A stretch of 7,754 bases of DNA from an uncultured Bacillota bacterium (GTDB taxonomy: Bacteria; Bacillota_I; Bacilli_A; Erysipelotrichales; Erysipelotrichaceae). Below, piece after piece: positions 1 to 6,870 of the stretch. Made by a program: the position numbers and the translations under genes. How positions within the stretch are numbered: position 1 is the first letter of the stretch; the number at the start of each line of letters is the position of its first letter. Location: positions 1 through 7,754 of the forward strand of contig CALFPO010000043.1 in the NCBI GenBank assembly GCA_937919165.1, written 5' to 3'. The notes below the pieces were generated by a model that was given only the letters and a program-made list of their open reading frames with translations, was not told the origin of the DNA and searched no databases.

Positions 1-1
1 T

Positions 2-469
2 AGCCGTGTGCATCCGGGCAATTTCTATGCACTTCCACAGTCACCACAGCTCTTCAAGCAGCTGCTTATGTGTGCCGGATATGACAGATATTTCCAGATT
101 GCAAAGTGCTTCCGTGATGAGGACCTTCGTGCTGACCGTCAGCCAGAGTTCACACAGATCGACTGCGAGATGTCGTTCGTGGAGCAGGAGGACGTTCTCG
201 ATACTTTCGAAGGAATGATGAGGGCTATGTTCAAAAACGCCCTTGGCGTAGATATCCCCGATCCCCTGCCACGTATGAGCTGGTACGACGCGATGGACAA
301 TTACGGCCCCGACAAGCCCGATATCCGTTACGGAATGAAAATCAACGAGATTACGGACCTGGTCAAAGGCAAGGGTTTCAGCGTGTTCGACGGTTCCGAA
401 TATATCGGAGCCATCGCAGTGGAGGGTTGTGCCGAATATACCCGCAAGCAGCTTGATGAACTGACAAAG
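2..469 (+). CDS. aspS: Aspartyl-tRNA synthetase, internal fragment (both ends missing)
   Basis: The reading frame enters from the left edge at base 2. It shows the AspRS catalytic core: SRVHPG at the start, the QSPQ motif (bases 38-49), and class II motif 2 with FRDEDLRADR and QPEFTQID (bases 110-163), followed by YGPDKPDIR and the TRKQLDEL stretch of the bacterial insertion domain. The enzyme charges tRNA-Asp with aspartate in the cytosol and is normally about 590 residues; only about 156 are present here. The GTG at base 8 is an internal Val, not a start. Family identity is very secure. The expected continuation after LDELTK (insertion domain, then motif 3) is absent, and the frame runs straight into an aminotransferase, so the 3' end is lost at a join near 467-478. 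CCC makes up four of its nine Pro codons, unlike the genes that follow. Confidence 0.95.
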
Positions 470-478
470 AAACCGATC
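467..478. other. Join between unrelated sequences (aspS to aminotransferase)
   Basis: AspRS homology stops around LDELTK, and class III aminotransferase homology starts around IYSIRPEKL. The frame stays open through the join with no stop, start codon or ribosome binding site between the two. Codon preference changes at the same place. No inverted repeats, target-site duplication or integrase gene is visible. I read it as an assembly join; the exact base is uncertain by about 10. Confidence 0.75.
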
Positions 479-1876
479 TATTCCATTCGTCCTGAAAAAC
501 TGAAGGAATACTGTGAAGAGTATTTCGACAAGAAATGCTCGAAATCTAAGGAAATGATAGCTGAGGCCAAGACGATAATTCCTGGCGGTGTCCAGCATAA
601 TCTGGCATTCAACTACCCATTCCCAATCGTAATAACGAAAGCTGAGGGCGCTAAGCTCTATGATATCGACGGTAATGAATACTATGACCTTCTGCAGGCT
701 GGCGGACCTACCATCATCGGCAGCAACGATCCAGTAGTCAAGGAAGCCGTCATCGATCTGCTCAATACCTGTGGGCCATCTACCGGTCTGTTCCATGAAT
801 ATGAATACAAGCTGGCCAAGAAGATCAGCGAGTGTGTACCTAGCGTCGACAAGTTCAGAATGCTGGGATCAGGAACTGAAGCCTGCATGTGCGCGCTTCG
901 TATCGCTAGACTTAAGACCGGCAAGAAGAACGTGCTCAAGATGGGCGGTGCCTACCACGGCTGGTCTGACCAGTTGGCATATGGCATGCGTATCCCTGGA
1001 ACCAAGGGCACTCAAGCCAAGGGCATCCCTAATTATGTCTTCCAGCATACCGACGAATTCTTCCCTAACGATCTGGAAGATCTTGAAAGAAAACTGAAGC
1101 TCAATGAAATGAAAGGCGGCACAGCTGCTGTCTATATCGAACCGATCGGACCAGAAAGCGGAACCCGTCCTGTATCAAGAGAGTTTGTGCAGGGCTGCGA
1201 ATTCCTGGCCCACAAATATGGCGCATTGCTGATATGCGATGAAGTCGTATCAGGCTTCAGAATCGGCCTGTCAGGTGCTCAAGGCTACTTCGGCATCAAC
1301 CCTGATCTGACCGTCTTCGGCAAGATCATCGCCGGCGGATATCCTGGAGCTGGCGGTGTCGGTGGACATGACGACTGCATGGCTCACCTAGGCGCTGGAC
1401 TTGATGCTTCAGGCAAGAAGATCGCCAAGGCTCTCTGCGGCGGCACCATGGCAGCTACCCCTATCTCATGCGTAGCTGGCTATACCGCTATCTGCGAAAT
1501 CGAGAAGCGCAATGCCTGTGAAGTTGCCGGAAGAATGGGCGACCGTCTGACCAAGGGCATTCAGCAGCTCATCACCAAATACGATCTGCCATTTGTGGCC
1601 TTCAATACCGGATCGATCTGTCACCTGGATTCTGTCGGAACCATGCATTTCTTCATTGACTGGAAGAAGCCATGGACCATCCCTAATGTCCTGAAGCAGA
1701 CCGACAGACGTAGAGTCGAGATGGAACACATCGGTGCAGCCTACATGGCTGAAGGCATCATCACGCTGGCTGGCTCACGTCTATATACAAGTGCAGCATA
1801 CAACGAAGAGATGATCGATGACGTAATCTCACGTTTCGAAAGAGTCTTCGCAAACTGCGGAAAGATCGAGAAATAG
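470..1876 (+). CDS. Class III PLP-dependent aminotransferase (glutamate-1-semialdehyde aminomutase-like), native start lost
   Basis: A nearly complete fold-type I, class III aminotransferase of about 468 residues, close to the family's usual size. Visible landmarks are IPGGVQHN near the N-terminus, GSGTEA for the PLP phosphate (bases 866-883), AYHGW for ring stacking, the cofactor Asp in LLICDEVVSGFR (codon at 1238), and the Schiff-base Lys in FGKIIAGGYPGAGG (codon at 1322). It should move an amino group between a substrate and a keto acid in the cytosol. Homologues are often labelled HemL, but no haem-pathway gene is nearby. Its partners, an aldolase and a sugar kinase, suggest an amino-sugar or amino-alcohol substrate instead; that is inference. 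The native ATG is missing because the 5' end is joined in frame to aspS, and probably only a few residues are lost. It ends one base before the aldolase start. Confidence 0.87.
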   Translation, partial: KPIYSIRPEKLKEYCEEYFDKKCSKSKEMIAEAKTIIPGGVQHNLAFNYPFPIVITKAEGAKLYDIDGNEYYDLLQAGGPTIIGSNDPVVKEAVIDLLNTCGPSTGLFHEYEYKLAKKISECVPSVDKFRMLGSGTEACMCALRIARLKTGKKNVLKMGGAYHGWSDQLAYGMRIPGTKGTQAKGIPNYVFQHTDEFFPNDLEDLERKLKLNEMKGGTAAVYIEPIGPESGTRPVSREFVQGCEFLAHKYGALLICDEVVSGFRIGLSGAQGYFGINPDLTVFGKIIAGGYPGAGGVGGHDDCMAHLGAGLDASGKKIAKALCGGTMAATPISCVAGYTAICEIEKRNACEVAGRMGDRLTKGIQQLITKYDLPFVAFNTGSICHLDSVGTMHFFIDWKKPWTIPNVLKQTDRRRVEMEHIGAAYMAEGIITLAGSRLYTSAAYNEEMIDDVISRFERVFANCGKIEK

Positions 1877-1877
1877 C

Positions 1878-2651
1878 ATGGAACTCAAGCAAGAGATCAT
1901 CGATGCGGGACTATACCTGCAGGACAAGGAACTCATCGCCAGAACCTGGGGCAACATCAGCGCCAGAATAGACAACGATGCATTCTACATCACTCCTTCA
2001 GGCAAAGCCTATACCGACATCAAAGATGAAGATATACCAAGCGTAAAGATCAAGGACTGCTCATACGACAAGAACGGTCCAAAGCCTAGCAGCGAAAAGG
2101 GCGTCCATGCGGCCGCCTATAGATTAAGAGACAACTGCAGGTATGTAGTCCATACCCATCAGTTCTACGCTTCAGCCATCTGTGCTGAAGGCTTCTCGGT
2201 AAAGCTTAGCGATGGCACCTTCGTGCCATGTGCCGAATATGCCTTGCCAGGAACCAAGAAGCTTGTGGAAAGCGTAGCCAAAGAAATCAAGAACAATCCA
2301 AACTGCGATATCTTCCTGATGGCCAGACACGGCGTCATCATCCTGGGCGAAACCATGGAAGAGGCCATGAACAAAGCCAACTACCTGGAAGAAGAATGCA
2401 AGAAGATCTTTGAGCATCGCGTAAAGGAATTCACCATTCCAGAAAAGCTAGTGCCATATCTTGACGACTTTGCCCAGATGTATGAGAAAGACGGCAATGT
2501 CGATGACAAGGAAGCACTGAAGATGGTTACCGAAAAGAACGCTGCAGCCATGGCCTATGCCCGTGATGGAAAGCCTATGGGCAAATTCGATGCTATGCTC
2601 CAGCATTTCATCTACAAGACAAAATACTCAAAGCTGAGGAACAAGAAATGA
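1878..2651 (+). CDS. Class II aldolase, L-fuculose-phosphate aldolase (FucA/AraD) type
   Basis: A cytosolic zinc-dependent aldolase or epimerase-family protein of 257 residues. The FucA active site is intact. TWGNIS (residues 23-28) and ITPSG (38-42) are phosphate-binding loops. SSE has Glu73 as the expected acid/base. HTH supplies His92 and His94, and ARHG supplies His151 as third zinc ligand. The usual reaction is reversible cleavage of a phosphorylated ketose to dihydroxyacetone phosphate plus an aldehyde; family members also include epimerases and decarboxylases, so the substrate is open. It is about 40 residues longer than E. coli FucA, through a charged helical tail after residue 180. 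The start ATG lies one base after the aminotransferase stop with only a weak upstream purine stretch, so translation is probably coupled. The next gene overlaps its stop by ATGA, and that partner is a sugar kinase, as expected for this aldolase class. Confidence 0.9.
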   Translation: MELKQEIIDAGLYLQDKELIARTWGNISARIDNDAFYITPSGKAYTDIKDEDIPSVKIKDCSYDKNGPKPSSEKGVHAAAYRLRDNCRYVVHTHQFYASAICAEGFSVKLSDGTFVPCAEYALPGTKKLVESVAKEIKNNPNCDIFLMARHGVIILGETMEEAMNKANYLEEECKKIFEHRVKEFTIPEKLVPYLDDFAQMYEKDGNVDDKEALKMVTEKNAAAMAYARDGKPMGKFDAMLQHFIYKTKYSKLRNKK

Positions 2652-4654
2652 AATATGTATTGGCGTATGACATCGGCACGACCGGACTTAAGACCTGCAT
2701 CTTCGAGATCGGCGAGACGATAAGGCTTATCTCTTCCGACAACAATTCCTACAATCTCTATATCCTGGACAACGGCGGAGCCGAACAGGATGCAGATGAA
2801 TGGTGGAGCAACATGTGCGATTCCACCAGAGAATGTCTAAAGAAAGCAGGACGCAAGGTCAAGGCTGAAGACATCGCCGGCATATCCTTCTGTTCGCAGA
2901 TGCAAGGACTGGTGCTTGTCGATAAAGAAGGCAATGCCCTAAGACGTCCTATGTCCTATATGGACCAAAGAGCGACAGCCGAAATCAAGGAAGGCATAGC
3001 CAACGGCATGCAGATTGCCGGAGCAAATATCTTCAAGCTCATTCCAAGCTTGAGAATCACCGGAGCCGTATCTTCTTCGGTAAAGGACCCAATGTGGAAA
3101 TACAAATGGGTCGAGAAGAACGAACCGGAAGTGTTCAGCAAGATATACAAGTGGCTGGATGTCAAGGACTATCTGATCTGCCGCTGCACTGGCGAATTCA
3201 CCATGACGGCCGACAGTGCCTTTGGAACATTGCTCTATGACACCCGTCCAGGCAAAGAAGGATGGTCGAAGAAATTGTGTGATCTCTTCGGCATCAATAT
3301 GGAACATCTGCCAAAGATTATCAGATCGACCGATATGGTCGGCGGACTGACCAAAAAGGCTGCCAAAGAGCTGGGCCTCAAGGAAGGCACACCAGTCTTC
3401 GGTGGCGGTGGCGATGCTTCGTTGATCGGCGTAGGTGCAGGATGCACCAATCTTGGCGATACCCACATCTATGATGGAACATCAGGCTGGGTAATCACCG
3501 TAACTGACAAGCAGATGGTCGATGTCACGGCTATGATTGCCGCCATCACCGGGGCTCAAGAGAAGCGCTTCAACTACTTCGCCGAAATGGAAACAGCCGG
3601 CAAGTGTCTCGAATGGGTAAAGGACCATCTGGCCCTTGATGAAATCGGCATCTACCTCAAGAAACAGAACATCACCGAAAGCGACGACAGAGCCTATGAA
3701 AGCCTGTATGCCTATCTGACTGACGTCATCAAGGACGTCAAGCCAGGATCAGGCGGCGTAATATTCACGCCATGGCTCCATGGCAACCGCTGTCCATTCG
3801 AAGATCCAAATGCCACCGGCGGCTTCCATGGCATCAAGCTTGAGACCGGCAAGACCGAACTCATACGTTCCGTCATCGAAGGTGTCTTCTATCACCTGAG
3901 ATGGATGCTGGAATGCCAGGACAAGAAACTCAAGACCTCCGATCCGATCAGATTCGTAGGCGGAGGAGCCTTGTCTCCTGTCTGCTGCCAGATGCTTTCA
4001 GACATCACGGGACGCACCATCGAAACCGTCAAGGATTCGCAGTTCGTCGGATCGATGGGTGCTGCAGCCATCATTGGCGTTGGCCTAGGCGAGATAGAGT
4101 CGCTTGATGTGCTGAAAGACTTCATCCCTAGTGATAAAGTCTACTATCCAGATATGGAAGTCCATAAGGAATATGAGCCATACTACCAGACCTTCAAACA
4201 GATCTACAAATCCAACAAGAAGATCTATCATAGCCTTTCTACAGGCAAAGTAAGCGACAACAAGGAACTCCTCCAGGCCATCAAATTTGGTCTGATATCG
4301 GCATCAGCCGGAATCATCCAAGCCGGATCGTTCGCCATCTTCAATTCGCTATTGAAGATGTCATGGACTCCTGCCTATCTGATATCGCTTGCCTTATCCG
4401 TAATCTGGAACTTCACGCTCAACAGGAAGATCACCTTCCAGTCGGCAGCCAATGTGCCTGTCGCCATGGCCAAGGTAATCGCCTTCTATGCGGTATTCAC
4501 TCCAGCTTCAACCTTCTTAGGCAACTATCTGACTGGAACATTAGGATGGAACGACTTCCTGGTTACAGCCATAAATATGGGCCTTAACCTCGTGCTAGAA
4601 TATTTCTATGACAAATACTTTGTCTTCAACGACAAGAAGGAGGATGAACAATGA
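2648..4654 (+). CDS. FGGY-family carbohydrate kinase (xylulokinase-like) fused to a C-terminal GtrA-like membrane domain
   Basis: A two-part protein of 668 residues. Residues 1 to about 515 form a complete FGGY kinase of normal length: DIGTTGLKT phosphate loop (8-16), SQMQG substrate region (83-87), YMDQRA (104-109), catalytic Asp256 in FGGGGDASLIG, DGTSG (276-280), TPWLHGNRCP (374-383) and FVGGGA (436-441) for ATP. It should phosphorylate a ketose or polyol with ATP. A charged linker follows (about 516-542). Residues 543-661 then match the GtrA/DPMS-type fold: four hydrophobic segments (about 545-567, 574-592, 606-627, 634-653), with WNFTLNRKITF after the second and YFYDKYFVF at the end. GtrA-family proteins are small membrane proteins linked to moving polyprenyl-linked sugars. 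The reading frame is open and codon use is even across both parts, so a frameshift or join is unlikely. The ATG overlaps the aldolase stop; GAGGA at 2636-2640 is its binding site. The role of the fused domain is unknown. Confidence 0.88.
   Translation: MKYVLAYDIGTTGLKTCIFEIGETIRLISSDNNSYNLYILDNGGAEQDADEWWSNMCDSTRECLKKAGRKVKAEDIAGISFCSQMQGLVLVDKEGNALRRPMSYMDQRATAEIKEGIANGMQIAGANIFKLIPSLRITGAVSSSVKDPMWKYKWVEKNEPEVFSKIYKWLDVKDYLICRCTGEFTMTADSAFGTLLYDTRPGKEGWSKKLCDLFGINMEHLPKIIRSTDMVGGLTKKAAKELGLKEGTPVFGGGGDASLIGVGAGCTNLGDTHIYDGTSGWVITVTDKQMVDVTAMIAAITGAQEKRFNYFAEMETAGKCLEWVKDHLALDEIGIYLKKQNITESDDRAYESLYAYLTDVIKDVKPGSGGVIFTPWLHGNRCPFEDPNATGGFHGIKLETGKTELIRSVIEGVFYHLRWMLECQDKKLKTSDPIRFVGGGALSPVCCQMLSDITGRTIETVKDSQFVGSMGAAAIIGVGLGEIESLDVLKDFIPSDKVYYPDMEVHKEYEPYYQTFKQIYKSNKKIYHSLSTGKVSDNKELLQAIKFGLISASAGIIQAGSFAIFNSLLKMSWTPAYLISLALSVIWNFTLNRKITFQSAANVPVAMAKVIAFYAVFTPASTFLGNYLTGTLGWNDFLVTAINMGLNLVLEYFYDKYFVFNDKKEDEQ
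4637..4643 (+). promoter_or_regulatory. Strong ribosome binding site of the cytidine deaminase
   Basis: AAGGAGG lies seven bases before the ATG at 4651, inside the last codons of the kinase. It is the strongest Shine-Dalgarno sequence in the operon and fixes the deaminase start at the ATGA overlap. Confidence 0.85.
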
Positions 4655-5067
4655 TCACAAAGGAAGAACTGATTAAGCTTGCCTGGGAAGCGCGCGAAAA
4701 AGCCTACTGTCCATATTCTAAATACATGGTAGGTGCTGCTGTACTGGGAATCGACGGCAAAGTCTACACTGGCTGCAATATCGAAAATGCCAGCTATGGC
4801 ATGACCGTCTGCGCCGAAAGAACCGCCATCTTCAAGATGGTATCTGAAGGATGCCGCAAGTTCGCTGCTTTAGCCGTTGTAGGCGGAAGCGATGGCGATG
4901 GCGCTCCATGCATGGCATGCCGTCAGGTCATGACCGAATTCTGCGAATCATGGGATACTCCGGTATATGATGTAGGTCCATCAGGCGTCATCTACGAACA
5001 CCCAATGAAGGAGATTGCTCCTCTTCCATTCGTGGTATTCGAAAAGAACGAAGACTATCACGACTAA
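4651..5067 (+). CDS. cdd: Cytidine deaminase, homotetrameric type
   Basis: A 138-residue protein, the normal length of the small tetrameric cytidine deaminases. Zinc ligands are Cys54 in CAERTA and Cys87 and Cys90 in PCMACRQ; Glu56 is the catalytic proton shuttle. Asn43 and Glu45 in CNIENASYG bind the ribose. CPYSKYMVGAA (20-30) is the typical N-terminal signature. It hydrolyses cytidine or deoxycytidine to the uridine form plus ammonia in the cytosol, for pyrimidine salvage. The start overlaps the kinase stop by ATGA and has a strong binding site, so it is co-translated with the sugar genes. In many Firmicutes cdd sits with other nucleoside genes; its place here may hint that the operon handles nucleoside-derived or amino-bearing compounds, or may be chance. 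It is the last gene before a strong terminator. Confidence 0.95.
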   Translation: MITKEELIKLAWEAREKAYCPYSKYMVGAAVLGIDGKVYTGCNIENASYGMTVCAERTAIFKMVSEGCRKFAALAVVGGSDGDGAPCMACRQVMTEFCESWDTPVYDVGPSGVIYEHPMKEIAPLPFVVFEKNEDYHD

Positions 5068-5089
5068 AAAACTAAGACACATATAAAAC

Positions 5090-5115
5090 AAGATCCAGGT
5101 TTCCCTGGATCTTTT
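5090..5115. terminator. Bidirectional rho-independent terminator between converging genes
   Basis: A perfect 10-bp stem: AAGATCCAGG (5090-5099), four-base loop TTTC, CCTGGATCTT (5104-5113). It is followed by TTTT on the + strand, and an A-rich stretch on the left supplies a T-rich tail for the - strand. It lies 22 bases after the cytidine deaminase stop and two bases past the transporter stop, so it can end both transcripts. Confidence 0.92.
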
Positions 5116-5117
5116 AA

Positions 5118-6503
5118 TTAGAATCTCGATGACATGAATGTCGCAATTCCATCCTTGCCATAGCCGTAGACATCTTTGTTTATATATACGACATATAGCG
5201 TTACAACAAAGGTCACAAGCTCACCAGCTATGAACATGAACCATATTCCATCCTGTCCAAACAGCAATGGAAGAATCAGCACCGACAGGTTGCCGAATAC
5301 GATATTCTCCAGTATAGACAGAATAGTGCTTGTCTTGTGGTTCCCTACCGCAATCAAAAGTTCCTGCACCAGCACATTGAAGCTGAAGATGAAATATACA
5401 AATGGTGTGACATTAAGTCCTGTAGAAGCCATCTGCTTGACAATGGCTGTATCTGGACCTGGAAAGTACAGATATAAGATCGGATTCTTGAAGACAACAA
5501 TAAACAATGACACAAACAGCGACAATCCTTCTATCAGGATAGTGGCCTTCTTGCATATGTTGGAAAGCTTCTTGGGGTTTCCTTCGCCATAGGCATAGCT
5601 GGCGATTGGCGAAACTGAACCGATGAATCCGAAGAAGGCATTCATAAACATGAACTGGACATTGGATACGACCGTAAAGCCTGCAACCAATGTCTCTCCG
5701 CCTGACTTGAGCAGGATTGCATTTGTCAAATAGGTATTTAAGGAAATGGCGACAGAAGTCAAACCCTGCGATCTGCCAAACTTCCATACACTGCTGTAGA
5801 GATCTCTAGGATCATCTAACGGCTTCGCGAAATGAAGTTCCCTATCCTTGTTGGAATAGAAGACTAGACCGATTATTGCCAACAATACCAGCCCTGCCAG
5901 GTTGCCATATGCAGCACCAACGATGCCGATATTCATCTTTGCGATCAGAAGCCAGTCAAAGAACAGATTGCAGGCAATCTGGACCATCGAAGTGATGATC
6001 GACATCTTAGGCTTACCGGCTATCACATAGAATCTGCCGAACAGATTAGTAGCGATTATCAATGGTATATAGAATCTTGATACATTCATGAATGATGAGA
6101 TGTATGGAAGAAGCTCATCTGTCGCACCAAGAAATCTGAGGATAGGTATCTTGAACAGCGAAAGGATGATCGTAAGCACCATGCCGACTCCCAGTGAAAC
6201 AAGAACCATGGTCGTGAAGCTTGAATTGGCCTCATCATTCTTCTTTTCGCCCATCAGCATCGAACACTTTGACGATACGGCACAGATGACCATTACGATC
6301 GCATCGACAATCATGAACCATGGCATAGCGATAGTGAAGGCTGCCAAAGCATTCTGTCCGCAGTATCTGGAGATGAATAGGCTATCGTCGATTGTCGAAA
6401 GAAGCGACATGAAAAGCTTCGACACAACCGGTGCCGCCACAAACTTCATCAGTTCAGGCATGGTGAACATCTTGCCTATTGTATTGGTCTTGTTTTCGCT
6501 CAT
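5118..6503 (-). CDS. MATE-family multidrug/toxin efflux transporter
   Basis: A membrane protein of 461 residues with about twelve hydrophobic segments in two homologous halves, the normal MATE size. Family features are the N-terminal LMKFVAAPVVSKLFMSLLSTIDDSLFISRYCGQNALAA, shown here as positions 18-55; the NLFFDWLLI and GIVGAAYGNLAG stretch (179-204) that closes the first half; and QELLIAVGNHK (380-390) in the second. MATE proteins export cationic drugs or metabolites in exchange for Na+ or H+; the substrate here is unknown. The frame is open for 35 codons further upstream, but the ATG at 6503 is chosen because GAAGGT lies just before it, the family's N-terminus begins here, and the upstream stretch overlaps a promoter and hairpins. 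It converges on the sugar operon and has its own promoter, so it is probably regulated separately. Confidence 0.92.
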   Translation of the reverse strand: MSENKTNTIGKMFTMPELMKFVAAPVVSKLFMSLLSTIDDSLFISRYCGQNALAAFTIAMPWFMIVDAIVMVICAVSSKCSMLMGEKKNDEANSSFTTMVLVSLGVGMVLTIILSLFKIPILRFLGATDELLPYISSFMNVSRFYIPLIIATNLFGRFYVIAGKPKMSIITSMVQIACNLFFDWLLIAKMNIGIVGAAYGNLAGLVLLAIIGLVFYSNKDRELHFAKPLDDPRDLYSSVWKFGRSQGLTSVAISLNTYLTNAILLKSGGETLVAGFTVVSNVQFMFMNAFFGFIGSVSPIASYAYGEGNPKKLSNICKKATILIEGLSLFVSLFIVVFKNPILYLYFPGPDTAIVKQMASTGLNVTPFVYFIFSFNVLVQELLIAVGNHKTSTILSILENIVFGNLSVLILPLLFGQDGIWFMFIAGELVTFVVTLYVVYINKDVYGYGKDGIATFMSSRF

Positions 6504-6510
6504 TTTACCT

Positions 6511-6563
6511 TCAAAAATAAAGACCCGTTCTTGGGTCAACGATTCGTTTGTCCATCCTAGGAC
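6511..6563 (-). promoter_or_regulatory. Structured leader of the MATE gene with terminator-like hairpin (possible attenuator)
   Basis: Read on the - strand, the leader begins with a small hairpin (GTCC, loop, GGAC). Then comes an AACGA/TCGTT dyad (6538-6548), then GACCC (6537-6533), a six-base loop, and GGGTC (6526-6522) followed by TTTATTTTT, and only then the binding site and ATG. A 5-bp GC-rich stem followed directly by a T run is the form of an intrinsic terminator, placed between promoter and start codon. A 14-codon frame, MDKRIVDPRTGLYF, starts at 6555 and ends at 6511 across this hairpin, but it has no good ribosome binding site. Regulation by attenuation is inference; the stem is short. 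Confidence 0.45.
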
Positions 6564-6569
6564 ATAGAT

Positions 6570-6599
6570 ATCATAGCATCTTTTGCCACGGCCTTTCAA
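6570..6599 (-). promoter_or_regulatory. Sigma-70-type promoter of the MATE gene
   Basis: On the - strand, TTGAAA (6599-6594) and TATGAT (6575-6570) are separated by 18 bases, with a TGC extended -10 just before TATGAT. Each hexamer differs from consensus by one base. Transcription would begin near 6563, about 60 bases before the MATE ATG and downstream of the gdhA terminator. Confidence 0.7.
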
Positions 6600-6610
6600 A
6601 CAAGCCATAA

Positions 6611-6640
6611 GAAAAGGCAGAATCTTACGACCCTGCCTTC
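6611..6640 (-). terminator. Rho-independent terminator after gdhA
   Basis: On the - strand, AAGGCAG (6639-6633), a 12-base loop and CTGCCTT (6620-6614) form a 7-bp stem running into TTTTCTT. It starts seven bases after the glutamate dehydrogenase stop and separates that gene from the MATE promoter. Confidence 0.8.
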
Positions 6641-6646
6641 ATATCT

Positions 6647-6865
6647 TTAGAATATTCCCTGCTCCATCATGGCGGTAGCTACTTTCTTGAAGCCGGCAAT
6701 GTTTGCGCCTGCCACAAGATCATAGCCTAAGCCATATTCTTCAGCTGCCTCTTTTGATACCTTATGGATATTCACCATCATCTTCTTGAGCTGGGCATCG
6801 ACCTCTTCAGCGGTCCACACCAGTCTCTCGGAGTTCTGTGACATCTCCAATGCCGATACTCCGAC
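6647..6865 (-). CDS. gdhA: NADP-type glutamate dehydrogenase, C-terminal fragment
   Basis: The last 72 residues of a hexameric glutamate dehydrogenase (full length about 445). They contain VSALEMSQNSERL, WTAEEVDAQLKKMM, the AEEYGLGYDLVAGANIAGF segment and the ending MMEQGIF, all characteristic of bacterial GdhA. The enzyme interconverts 2-oxoglutarate plus ammonium and glutamate in the cytosol. Homology begins at Val (codon 6865-6863). Upstream residues on this strand bear no resemblance to GdhA and are antisense to another gene, so the 5' five-sixths is missing at the join. Codon use matches the central segment. A terminator follows at 6640-6611. Confidence 0.92.
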   Translation of the reverse strand, partial: VGVSALEMSQNSERLVWTAEEVDAQLKKMMVNIHKVSKEAAEEYGLGYDLVAGANIAGFKKVATAMMEQGIF

Positions 6866-6870
6866 ACTCG
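6860..6870. other. Join between unrelated sequences (gdhA tail to sulfatase tail)
   Basis: On the - strand GdhA homology can be followed leftward from Val at 6865 but not to its right. On the + strand a protein-like tail begins near 6867 and has nothing matching to its left. Both genes are cut in their conserved parts within a few bases of each other, and no recombination site is visible. Confidence 0.72.

Noticed and set aside
41..796. Long open frame on the - strand (251 codons)
   Set aside because: It lies antisense to aspS and the aminotransferase, spans the join, and reads as no known protein; the + strand homology is decisive.
8..1876. A single 622-residue synthetase-aminotransferase fusion starting at GTG
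   Set aside because: The GTG is the internal Val of the SRVHPG motif, the synthetase is cut at both ends, and the aminotransferase lacks its own start. A join explains it better than a functional fusion.
6504..6608. Upstream extension of the MATE protein by 35 residues
   Set aside because: It overlaps the promoter and leader hairpins, is charged and unlike MATE N-termini, and a better start with a binding site exists at 6503.
6786..6866. N-terminal part of the sulfatase-frame protein
   Set aside because: It is antisense to conserved GdhA sequence and is not part of the sulfatase family.
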